64,000 bases of DNA from Symbiodinium natans (lineage: Eukaryota; Sar; Dinophyceae; Suessiales; Symbiodiniaceae): contig CAJNDS010002064.1 of the NCBI GenBank assembly GCA_905221605.1, positions 222,001 through 286,000 of the forward strand, in the 5' to 3' direction. Position numbers and translations under genes: made by a program. Shown piece after piece: positions 11,301 to 21,200 of the stretch (its first letter is position 1; each line of letters starts with the position of its first letter). A model generated the notes under the pieces. It did not search any database, was not told the origin of the DNA, and saw nothing but the letters and a program-made list of their open reading frames with translations.

Positions 11301-11570
11301 TGAGGCCGGGTTACATAGTGCCAGCCTTGGAGCCGTTGGGATCTGCGAGTTGGGGGGGGATGTGAGGAGCCTCCCAGAGCAGAGAGAAGTTGTCGCCAGG
11401 CTCCGGAGGCCTTAATGGGGCAGCAGTCCCCGCAGTCAGACCTTTGGTCGGCCGGGATCCAAGAATCCAAGAGGCTCAGAGCCGAAAAGGGGGGCAGATA
11501 TCTCGGCCGCCTGAGGTGGGGGTGATTCTCTACATCCTCATGACTGGTGAGATGCCATGGAGCTCCCTCG
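8382..11570 (+). CDS. CAMK-like protein kinase, about 17 small exons
   Basis: Exons by frame joining: 8382-8451, 8884-8973, 9058-9088, 9150-9220, 9373-9408, 9505-9537, 9599-9641, 9728-9800, 9981-10040, 10183-10208, 10356-10393, 10484-10523, 11013-11092, 11189-11240, 11305-11317, 11400-11450, 11516-11570. Kinase landmarks in order: YIFEEEIYSGGRRAL (Gly-loop region), DGQEVAV...KIRAK (VAIK Lys), an αC helix with ERNWRTIMAQMH, MPKCNGGELFEFL (hinge), HKNNIIHRDIKPEN (catalytic loop), KLIDFDTC (DFG replaced by DFD), GTSPGYIAPEALMG (activation segment/APE), DLWSVGVILYILMTG (subdomain IX). One exon is 13 nt. Most donors are GC or GA. Serine/threonine kinase of CDPK/CAMK type is the best guess; EF-hands were not found. 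The poly-Gly N-terminal exon may not be the true start. The C-lobe end is uncertain; 12142-12235 (KDMLQDGLVGSPSATQMY) may be part of it. Confidence 0.85.
8489..8545. repeat. TTTAGGG array in kinase intron
   Basis: About seven TTTAGGG units with single-base variants, in the intron between the kinase exons ending at 8451 and starting at 8884. Confidence 0.85.
8568..8665. repeat. Fold-back element, family D (copy 2)
   Basis: The left arm GTGGGTGGCTGTCAAAATGA and the right arm ATAATTTTGACAGCAACCCAC pair almost perfectly. It sits in a kinase intron. A degenerate ACTATAATAC-like repeat (about 8690-8850) follows in the same intron. Confidence 0.75.
8974..9057 (+). other. 84-bp intron that opens in a TTTAGGG array
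   Basis: The exon reads ...TGC TTT CGG and the next base starts GTTTAGGG; the intron closes TTTGCCAG before ATG GAG AAG. The phase is 0 on both sides (SCCFR then MEKIF). The 5' half of the intron is TTTAGGG repeats, so the donor site is part of the repeat. Confidence 0.65.
10553..10658. repeat. CCCTAAA array in kinase intron
   Basis: About 15 units, the first few with CCCTAAG variants, in the 489-bp intron between the HRD exon (ends 10523) and the PEN exon (starts 11013). A short TTTAGGG/TTCAGGG tract in opposite orientation lies at about 10793-10830 of the same intron. Confidence 0.95.
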
Positions 11571-12141
11571 TCAGTCTGGAGGCCGCGGGAAGCTTTGGGA
11601 TTTCTGAAGATGGGGGCCGCCTGGGCTCGGCTCTCCTGAGCATGCATTCCTTCCACATTGCATGTCACTCGCGCGCTGTCGCACGCGCCCCTGCACCAGC
11701 CCGCACACTTGTCCACGTGCGTGCAGACACGCAGAATCACTCCTTCTCTCTCTATCTTTAGAGACAACCAGGAGCGAGAGAGAGGCTTGGGTAGGTCCCG
11801 GAAGTCCGAGGGTTCGTGAGAGAGTCTCATACACAGACTCGGTGAGGGGGGGGGGGGGGGGGATGGGCGCTGGAAGGAAGGAAGATGCAAGTCCCACAGT
11901 GAACTCGCCGGAGGTTCGTCCGGGGCACGATCTAATGGAGTGAAGGGAAAGGGGACACAAGCAGCCGCGCTTCGGAGAATCGCGCACGCAGGCCCCCCCC
12001 CCCCGCGGGGACTCTCATGCCCAGCAGAAAAAGAAGAAAAATAATAGAGAGAAAGAGAGGTAGTAGCTCCGGAGAAGCTTCAGGCACGCGTTGGTCCGGG
12101 GGTCCTTCCAAAACCACAAGAAAGCAGATAGAAACAGGATT

Positions 12142-12235
12142 TTCTGCGTCAACCAAAGACATGCTTCAGGATGGCCTGGTGGGCAGCCCGAGCGCGACGC
12201 AGATGTACCGGGCCCTCAAGGCATCCTGCATGGGT
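12142..12235 (+). other. Probable exon downstream of kinase
   Basis: Reads KDMLQDGLVGSPSATQMYRA after an AAG acceptor. It could be the degenerate AKDLL...DP region of the kinase C-lobe, but several intervening exons would be missing, so I keep it apart. Confidence 0.35.
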
Positions 12236-12479
12236 GACTTCGGCATCCGGCTGCTGCAGTGCTTATGGTTTCGGGGTTCGTGTTTTGATTGCCAGTCAGG
12301 CACCCTGGTGATGCCAGTGGCTAACCACTAGAAAACTGGTCAAGAAGTGTGAGCATCTACGGTGATGGCAAGCTGGTCACAGTAAGCTTTTGTTGCGACA
12401 TGACTCTTGCATCAGGCAGAGATCCTTGAGCCGTGGGCTGAGCGACGGACGGCCGTCGGGGCAACATTTTTAAACAAAA

Positions 12480-12546
12480 AACCCTAAACCCTAAACCCTA
12501 AACCCTAAACCCTAAACCCTAAACCCTAAACCCTAAACCCTAAAAC
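12480..12546. repeat. CCCTAAA array
   Basis: About nine perfect CCCTAAA units between unassigned sequences. Confidence 0.95.
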
Positions 12547-12711
12547 ATGTTCTTTGTGCTGCAAACCGGTAAGGTGGGAGCAGGAACCTTGGCCTGACTT
12601 TCCTCTGGCACGAGATCTTTGCTTGGTGCCTAGCGCGCCTAGGGTTGCTGGATGTTGCCACCTTATCGTGTACAATCAGGTGTTTTTTTTTTTTTTTTGG
12701 TGTGCATTTTC

Positions 12712-13640
12712 TTGCGCAGCTTGCAGAGTTTGCTGTTCTGACCGGACATGACAAGACATCTGTCTCTCAGGCCAAAAGTTGCTGGCTTTCGAGCTCGATG
12801 ATCGCATGAAAGACTGCGAAGAGGCTTGGCCCACAGTTGCCTGGCTGTGGCCTGCATGTGAATGGTTTCGCGAGTTTGCGAGCTGTTGTGTGAAATTCGC
12901 ATTCCTGTGCGATTTCCATGGCAGTCGAGGCACTCAGCCATGCTTGGTTGAAGGAGTGAGTGTTCGAGAGCGGAGACCTCAGATGTCGCGCGAAGCCTGC
13001 GGAAGCAAGCCGTTACGATCTGTGACAGCCAGGTGCCGTTCGCTGATAGTGATAGTGAAATAGTGCCTTGACCATTGCTGAGCAATGGCGGTTTGATTTG
13101 GAGCGCTGGTGGTGGAACCTGCACAGCTCAGCTCTGCTATGCTCTGCACCTGCGCACCTTGCTGAGGAGCCTCATTCCATATCTTGTGCTCTGCTCCAAA
13201 AGGCAGGTTTCCCCCATCTCCAAGCTACGGGCTCCAAGTTTGAGGGCTTGTGCGAATTTCCTGCTTCGCCAGGCCCTCCTTTGCCAAGATAAAAGTTTGG
13301 CCAAGTTTTGATGCGACCGCTTAAGGCGCCAGAAGTCGCACCGTTTGCAGTTCAGGACTCCGTCTTGTGCTGCACGCGGCAGCTCAAACATCACACCCCA
13401 AGACCCAAAGGCCAGATTGACGGAAGCTGCCTCGTGTTGATGTCTCTGATGCGCACCTGTCCTCACAGAGATGTTGCAGACGACCAGTCGCCAGGACTGG
13501 GACACTTTACACATCTTTACACCGCTTACACCACTTTCAGAATCTCATATCCAGCTATCACCAATCATGCGCTGGCCTTGAAGGCGGCAGAGGTCATGTG
13601 TGCGCCATACGGCGTCTTCGAAGCCACTGCCTCCAAGTAG
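12712..13640 (+). other. Coding-like stretches, unassigned
   Basis: About 12715-12835 contains LAEFAVLTGHDKTSVSQ in one frame and KLLAFELDDRMKDCEEAW in another, each next to plausible AG acceptors. About 13075-13170 reads LSNGGLIWSAGGGTCTAQL. I cannot join them with consistent phase or name a family. A poly-T run (12681-12696) and a G run (13836-13850) flank the region. Confidence 0.25.
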
Positions 13641-13904
13641 AGCATGGCATGTTCCCCGAGGTTTTTTTTGCATCTCGTGACGAGTTGCATGCGATGGTGT
13701 TTCACGGGCAGGTCTCCGGCAGCTGCCTTGTAGAGTTTGGGATTTGCTCGTGGTGCACTTATCGCACAGCAGGGTTCATGTCATCGTGTGCAGAACCAGA
13801 CACTTTGAGCAAGAACAGCTGTCGCGAGGTGGGGCGGGGGGGGGGGGGGCAGGGCGGCCCGACAATTTGAACACAAACATGGGGAGAGTTGCAGTTGACT
13901 TGGC

Positions 13905-13975
13905 TGCAAACCCTGAATCCTAAACTCGAAACCCCAAACCCTAAACCCTAGACCCTAAACCCTAAACCTTTTACC
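13905..13975. repeat. Degenerate CCCTAAA array
   Basis: CCCTGAATCC, CCCCAAACC and CCCTAGACC variants mixed with CCCTAAA. Confidence 0.8.
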
Positions 13976-14161
13976 CCTTTACCCTTTGTTCAGCTGGTGA
14001 TTGCATCCGATGCCTTTTGGCTCACGAGATCAACGCCCTCGCGTCATTTTCCATTTTGGGTCAGCATGGCAGAGGAAGACTTGCCGCAGCGACTTGGCAT
14101 GATTTCGATCCCGGGCAGAGTCCCTAACCCCTGACTTTTGCTTGAGAGCTGTGTTGCGAGG

Positions 14162-14357
14162 CCTCCTGCAGATGAGGGCGCTGTGCCTGCAACGGCAGAT
14201 GCTCCTCCGCCGCCTGAGGCTGTTGCTCTGGAGGGTGTGGAGACAGGTTCCCAAAGCAGTGCATTTGCCACTTGCGACTATCCGACATTGACAGGCCGAA
14301 GCAGACGCTGCTGGTTCCATGTGGGAGACTTCAGACGATATCGTAGCGGAAAACAAG
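14162..14357 (+). other. Two likely exons of an unnamed acidic protein
   Basis: After CTCCTGCAG the frame reads DEGAVPATADAPPPPEAVAL. A second stretch at about 14299-14356 reads EADAAGSMWETSDDIVAENK and runs straight into CCCTAAA repeats at 14359. The composition is low-complexity and acidic. They could be the N-terminal part of the MORN gene that follows, but no joint proves it. Confidence 0.35.
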
Positions 14358-14358
14358 A

Positions 14359-14417
14359 ACCCTAAACCCTAAACCCTAAACCCAAAACCCTAAACCCTAA
14401 ACCCTAAACCCTAAACC
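14359..14417. repeat. CCCTAAA array
   Basis: About eight units, abutting an exon-like reading frame on its left. Confidence 0.95.
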
Positions 14418-15223
14418 GTGGCAAGATGTTTTCCCCCCCCAAAGCCAAGGTCGCAATCGTTGGACACGCCACTCCAAGGCCTCGAGGAGGCCGCGGCCAC
14501 AGTTTTTGCAGCCTTTCCATGGTTAAGAGGATGGGCATGACGGTAGGGATCTCTTGATTCTTGCTCTTGCAACATAAGGTAGATGACTTGAAGGCCGAGT
14601 TCTTACTGAGTGTCAGGTGTTGTTCGTTCTGAAAAAGTTGTAGCATTCGGATACTTTTGATCCGAGGTAATCCATAGGGACTTTCCGGACGGTTCCGGCA
14701 GCTTCACTGTTCTCCACCACCAGCATCTATCGTGGCCGCCTCAGTGCTACAAGGGCCGCGAGTTGGACTCATGTTGCGAAGGCAGTGGTGTGTTTCATTG
14801 TTGTTGTTTTTGTTGTGGTGTTCCTTGTGATGCTTAGCTTGGCCCGAGGAAGAGCATGATGAGTGGTGCGGGACCAATTTTGTAGGTTCATGAGCTGGAT
14901 AAAGGCGAGCTCAAAGGATAGACGATTCGATGAATGGACGGCATCAGCGTTCTGTATGGGGCTTTCGCCGCATGCGCATCTCATGGCAGAGCCGCTCAGG
15001 TAGCTTCACATCCACTGCTTCCAATGGCGGAGTGACGCAGCAGCGACCCAAGAGTCGCCAACTCGGCTACCTTGTTTATCACTGCGCGGACCGAGGTACA
15101 AGGGATGCTTTCAGGGCGACCCTCACCAAGAGGGACCCATTCCAAAGGGCCTTGGCGCATCCTTGGCGCATTTTACAAGAACCGCCGTTGGTGAACCCAT
15201 GTAAACTTGTTCTTGCCTCGCAG

Positions 15224-18200
15224 CTGCCAGGTGAGGATCAACCCTGATGGGTCTTCCTACACAGGTGAGTGGAAGGACCAGTGCGTGTAGCCCTTTGTAG
15301 GGTGTACAGGGTGACACAACGTCACACGGGAAGGAACTCAGAAGCAGGCGCAATGGGGACTGCAGTGAATGGGTTAGGCTTTCGGGCCCCAAAACCCTAA
15401 ATCATCTAAATCCTAAGCCAGGAGCAAAAAGTTAAAGGCTCAGGCTGAAATTAAGAATAAGTCCACTATGTTATAGTTGAAGATATTGAAGTGCAGCTGA
15501 GAAGTTTGCAGTCCTGTGGCGCAGGACGGCCAGCCCCACGGACATGGTGAATGGAAGGCTGGGCCCCGAGCCCACAGCTGGTGGATTAGGGTTTAGGGTT
15601 GAGGGTCTAGGGTTTAGGGTTTAGGGTTTAGGGTTTAGGATTTAGGGTTTAGGGTTTAGGGTTGATGAGTGGGATTTTACGATCGAGGTCTGGGGCTTGG
15701 GGTTTGGGAGTGAGAGCCAAACGAGCAGCCGGATTGTCCAGAGTCCCTTAGCAAAAACAAGGAAGCTTGACCATGGGTTTAGGGTTTAGGGTTTAGGGTT
15801 TAGGGTTTAGGGTTTAGGGTTTAGGGTTTAGGGTTTAGGGTTTAGGTTTCTCAACAGATGTGAGGGTCTCTGTTGGACATGATGGGCCCTTTTGTGGGCA
15901 CCCTAAACTGTCAGGAACATATACCAACCGGGACGTAGCATTCTCATTCTTGTTGCTATGCCTGTCGATGTCATTGCTGTTTTGTCATCATGAACCATAA
16001 TGCTGTCATCACGAATTATTATTGCCGTTCCGTTTTCTTGCTACTACTGTTGCTTTTTGTGGATCACTGTGAATCAATCCCAAACCCCAAACCCCAAACC
16101 CCAAACCCCAAACCCCAAACCCCAAGCCCCAAGCCCCAAACCCCAAACCCCAAACCCCAAACAACCCCAAACCCCAAACCCCAAACCCCAAACCCCAAAC
16201 CCCAAACCCCAACCCCCAACCCCCAAACCCCAAACCCTAAACCCTAAACCCTGAACCCTGAACCCTGAACCCTGAACCCTGAACCCTGAACCCTGAATCC
16301 TGAACCCTGAACCCTAAACTAACCCTAAACCCTGAACCCACATTCTCATGATGACGGTTGCAATGCGCTGGCAGGCTGCTGACCCCTCTTGTGAAAGCTA
16401 CGTGGGGGACTGGAAGGCCTAGATCGCCAAATTAGGGTTTAGGGTTTAGGGTTTAGAGTTTAGGGTTTAGGGATTAGGGTTTAGGGTTTTTTTTTGGCGG
16501 ACAGGCTCGGGCAAGTCAGCGCGCGATAAATTCGCATGCAAGTCTGGTCTGCGAATGACCTAGAGAGCCAAAAGGCTGAAAAGGTGGATCGGGCGAGTGT
16601 CAGCTATACAACCTACTTCAGCCCAGATCTTCAAGGGGGGGGGAAAGAGTGGCCCACCATGGCCTCGGGCCCATGGCGGCTGCAGCCGGACGCCAAGCTG
16701 TGTCAACCCGGCCAATTGCTTCGGGTGTCAGGTCCGATGCCGCGTAGACTGCTCTACATCCCCCTTGTCTACGCAGGTGCTCAGCCAGGCGAGCTCCCGT
16801 CCAAAATTCTGTGCGACAAACTTCGCAACAAGTCCCAAAGGTGACACTACGGCCGGCCGATGGGATCTTATGTACGCTGGCCTTGTGCACAGCGAGTCTT
16901 CTTTTAGAGAGGAAACTCTTTTGGCAGAAGCCACACGCAAAAGAAAGCGACTTCGCGCATGCACCGACAATCTGTACAGAAGCTTCAGTGCCAACTCGCG
17001 CGTCGATGTCTTCCCAAGAAACAGGAGGGCGGCTCACGCTGCAGCTCTTCAAGTAGTAGCGGCAGGCGTTGCGCAGGAGCGGGCGCTGTCCCCGAAGCAG
17101 GATTGCCAAATCCTCCATCAGCAGCTTCGGCCGGTCCTTGAGCTTTTGCTGGAGGGGTGCGTACGTCTTGCCAACGATGTCGAGTGACTGCACCGCGGAT
17201 CGAAGCCAGACCCCGTCAGCTGTCAGTCCCGGCCAAGCAGCCTCCATGCCAGCGTCTGTCACCTCTCCCAGAGCTCTGACCCTGGCTGCGTGAAGGAGTT
17301 CTGCCGGGCTAGCCAAGCGAAGCGCTGCCAAGACCTCCTCATTCGTCATCCGTTCCGAGCTCCTTTGGAAGAAGGGCCGTATGCACCCCCTAAAGACACG
17401 CATTAGGGGGGCCTGGGCCTTTGCTGCTTCTTGCTTAGTGGCCAAACGCCACAAGCCGGCTCCATGCAGAAAACGGGGCACGAGCCTTGACATCACAAGC
17501 TCACGCTTCTCATCGAAGGTGAGAAAGGGGTTGTGCAGGATGCGCGAGCGGTATACGTGAAAGGACTGCATGAGCAGCCCCTCTCTGTGCATGATATTGG
17601 CCAGCTCGCTGCAGTCGGCCATCACAATGCTGCCCAGGTGCGTGTAATCCCGCACAACTCGCAATGCCCCCTGCGTGTTTCCGGGCAGCTCAACATGCAC
17701 CGTCGGCACGGCTTGACAGAGTATGTCCTGTTTGGCTGATTTGGAACCAGCGCCGCGTAGGGAGATGATGGCCTCAGTCTTCCCTGGTCCCAAGTTTGCC
17801 TCCAGTCCAAGTGAGGATAGCCCGAAGATGGCGATCTTGCCAATGCGTGAGAGGGCATGGCCGGCTTGTTTCGCGTCCGGGGCACAGAACAATATGGCGA
17901 CATCATCCGCCCAAGTGGGCGCCTCGGCGCAGCTGTCCGGCGGGATGCTCTGCACAAAGTGAGGCGAAAGGCCTAGGGCACGCATCTCTTCCTGGAGGTC
18001 GCGGAGAAAGCGGCTGAAGAGGAAGGCAAAGATGGTGTCAGCCACCGGCGCCCCCGGGGCAGAGCCAGACGCTGTCTCATACAGCGTGGTTCCCGGATTG
18101 CCATCGGCGAACCAAGTGTGTCGGAGGTGCGCCGCAAGGAGGCGCTGCAGCTCGAGTGGCAAAGCAAGTGCCTTTGACCAGTTGCCCGCCGTCATTTCGT

Positions 18201-21200
18201 CTATGAACGTCAGCTGGTCTTGCCGGTGCACGAACAGAAGCTGGGCGCGCTCCTGGAGCCGTGCGGGGTCCCACTGGCACTTAGGGTCCCTGACAAGTAG
18301 GTCCCGCGCCACAGAGTAGTACGCATCCTTGCAGTCTAGGAACAAGACCCCGCCGCTATGGCCTTTGGTCCGTAGCCACAAAAGGTGTCCTCGAACGAGG
18401 GCCGAGGGCTGGGAGAGCGTATGCTTGGGAAGCCCCCCAACTTGGCCAACAGCGCGCACATGCTCGAGCCGTTCGATGAGCTTGGGCCTGAGGGCTTTTT
18501 GGTACGCCTTTGCATCAGACTCGAGGAGGAGGATGGACCTCCAGCCCCCCAAGGTAGTGGCGTCTTTGTTGGGTTTGGGGATGGAGTGGACGTTTCCCCC
18601 ACACCACTGGAGCGGATTCATGCCCCGTGCCGCAATTTTCATTGCGATCGGCAGGAAGAGTGCCCCCGCTCGGAATGGGTCAGCCTGGTATATCTCTGCT
18701 GGCAAGCCTGACCGCCCACTGGCTCGTCCGCCCTGCAAAGATTTGAAGCCACGGACCAAGTCTGCAAAAGTGGGGCACTCCTGTGCGTCAACTACCGCCG
18801 TGAGAGGCTCAACGGTCTGTGCGGTTTTGCGCAGGGCATCTTCGGGGACAGGCCGGGCTCTTTCCGGCTTCGCGAAATGTCTGCCAAGCTGTTGCATGAC
18901 CTGTGTAGCTCCGACAGCTGGGCCATCTGCGGTGTGAAGCAGGGGCACGACGTGCGGTGTTTTGAAGCGTCTCCCCTGCCGCGTTATTGCCCTGACCATA
19001 TGTGCAAAGGCAGCTGGCCCGGAGGCACGCGCTTGGGTAGTTTGCTCCCGCAAGAATTGGGCTTTGTCGGACTGGAAGCAGGCTGTAACCCTTTTGTTGA
19101 GCCGGTGCAGTTCAACAACGTTGTCGGCCACACGAGCCGAGATGCGGAGGAACTGGCTCAGAGGCGGTCGTTGGCTCCGCCATGCACGGAAGACACAGAG
19201 CAAGAAGGCCTTGCGCTCCTGGTTGCTCAGGGCGCGCAGCCGCTGGCGCTGCAGGCGGCGCCGTCTGACTTCCTCTAGCGTGGCTGCAGTGAGGGCAGGA
19301 TGGCGAGGTGGCACAGGCGCAGGGGGAAGGTGCTTGGTCACGAAAGTATGCAAGTGTGCGTGGACAGCCTCTACATGACTGGTGGCGTCCACTTCCCACC
19401 CTGGCGTGGGCGCGGTGAGCAAGGCCCTGCGCAACACGGATTGCCCGTACTGTGTTTTGATGGCCCTGCTGCAGATTCGGGGGCGTTGTTCCCGTCTTGC
19501 GCCGTTAATGCGGGCTCTGAGCGTGGCCGCTACAGGGTAGTGGTCCACCCCAGAGTGCAGGTCCTGTAGATCAGGGGTGTCGTCCGTCCTCACTGCTGAG
19601 GCAAAACCCGCATCGAACATGATGTAGTCAATCAAGCCAAGCCGCCCTTTTGGGCTCTTCCATGATGCGATGCGCCTCCCAGTATGGGAGAACTGGTGCG
19701 TGGCCTCCAGCTTAAATTCTCTGGCAACTGCAAGCATGGCACGTGCGTTGGGGCAGCGTGGTGCTGAGCAAGTAGTCGCAGGGGTATTGCTGTTCGCCTC
19801 AAAGCGTGCGTTGGCATCAACAAATATGAGGGGGATGCATCCCCTGGGTGCTGTGCGAATGCCCTGTGCGAGCTTGCGCCACCAATGCATGCGCGTGTGT
19901 TCGGCGGCAGACGCTATGGGGGCGTGTCCGCTGATAAGGCAAAACTTGGCCCCCCCGGCATGTGCAAGGACGATCAGTAGTTGTGGCTCAGCACAGAGGA
20001 TCGAGAAGGATCTCCTCTCCCAGAAAAACGGTTGCCCGGATTCCATGGAGTGACCCACAGGCTTTTCGCGATGCAACCAGATCTGGCAGCCCCCGACGCC
20101 TTCGGCAGTAGCCGGAGAGCTCAGAACCCAGTATGTCCCCGGTGTGCTGATGCCATCATCGGCAGTGCGCGTCTCTTGGAGTCCCGCAACATCGCAGCCG
20201 ATCTGTGCAAGTGCTGACGCCATGATTTCTTTGGCGGCTTGGCCTTTGATTGAAAGACAGTTGTATTGCACCAGAGACACATGTAGCTCCTGCACCGTGT
20301 TTTCAGCTGTTGCCTCGGGTGCAAAGTACGTGCCAGGCGGTAGCGGAACAGGCGGCATCTGGCATGCGGCCTCTGTCCAAGTTCCTTTTGCATCAAGCAT
20401 AGGCACATGGGCTGAATTGGGCCGGCCGTAGCAAGTCCAGGCCCAATCTATGACACCTTCGGCAACGCCTTGCCAAAAGCTACTGGGCGAGAAAGCCAAA
20501 GCCGGCATTGTAGATCCCAGTGCGGCGGACTTAGCAACTGCGTCAGCAAGCTCGTTAAAGGCGCACCCCATGTGTGCATCTGCTTTGAGAGGCAAAAGTT
20601 GCTGGCCTTTCGCAGAGCTAGCTCCGCGCAGGCTGACTGCTGTTGCGGCGACAGCGTCCTCTGGGCTGAAGCTGGCATTTCCAAAGACAAGGTCGAGTGC
20701 AGCACTGCAATCCGACGCAATCACCCCGAAAGCGGCGGCTTGGTTCAGGAAGAGGGCCTGAGCGTGCACAATTGCTCGTACCTCACCCTCATATGCGGAC
20801 GTAGCATGTGGTACAGCACCGCCTACCCAGCCAAGGCCAACAGGTGGTCGTTTTGCAGGCCCAAAACAACAACAGACCAGCCCCCAGCCTGTCTATCCGC
20901 GTAGAAGGAGCCGTCGGTGTAGAAGTAACAGGCTTGCAAGGGCTGGTCTTTGCGATATGGTGGCAGCGCTTTCCAGCCAGCCCGGGCGACTGGAAGGACC
21001 TCGAAGAGGGCATCGAGGTCCTGCGCAAGGCACTCCCAGGTATGCTCGTGCAGCGCATGCGCGCAGATCTCTGGCAGCACACCGAAGGCGATGCCAGGGG
21101 CAGGTGGTGGGATCAGCCTCTCCAGGGCGAGGCAGGAGGGCCGAGCTGTCGAGACCTTGGCTGTTTCCGGCCGCCTGCCTGCGGCTGCTATGGTCCTGCG

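Noticed and set aside
11183-11890. 235-residue frame on the - strand
   Set aside because: It overlaps the APE and subdomain IX exons of the kinase on the + strand and has no domain of its own.
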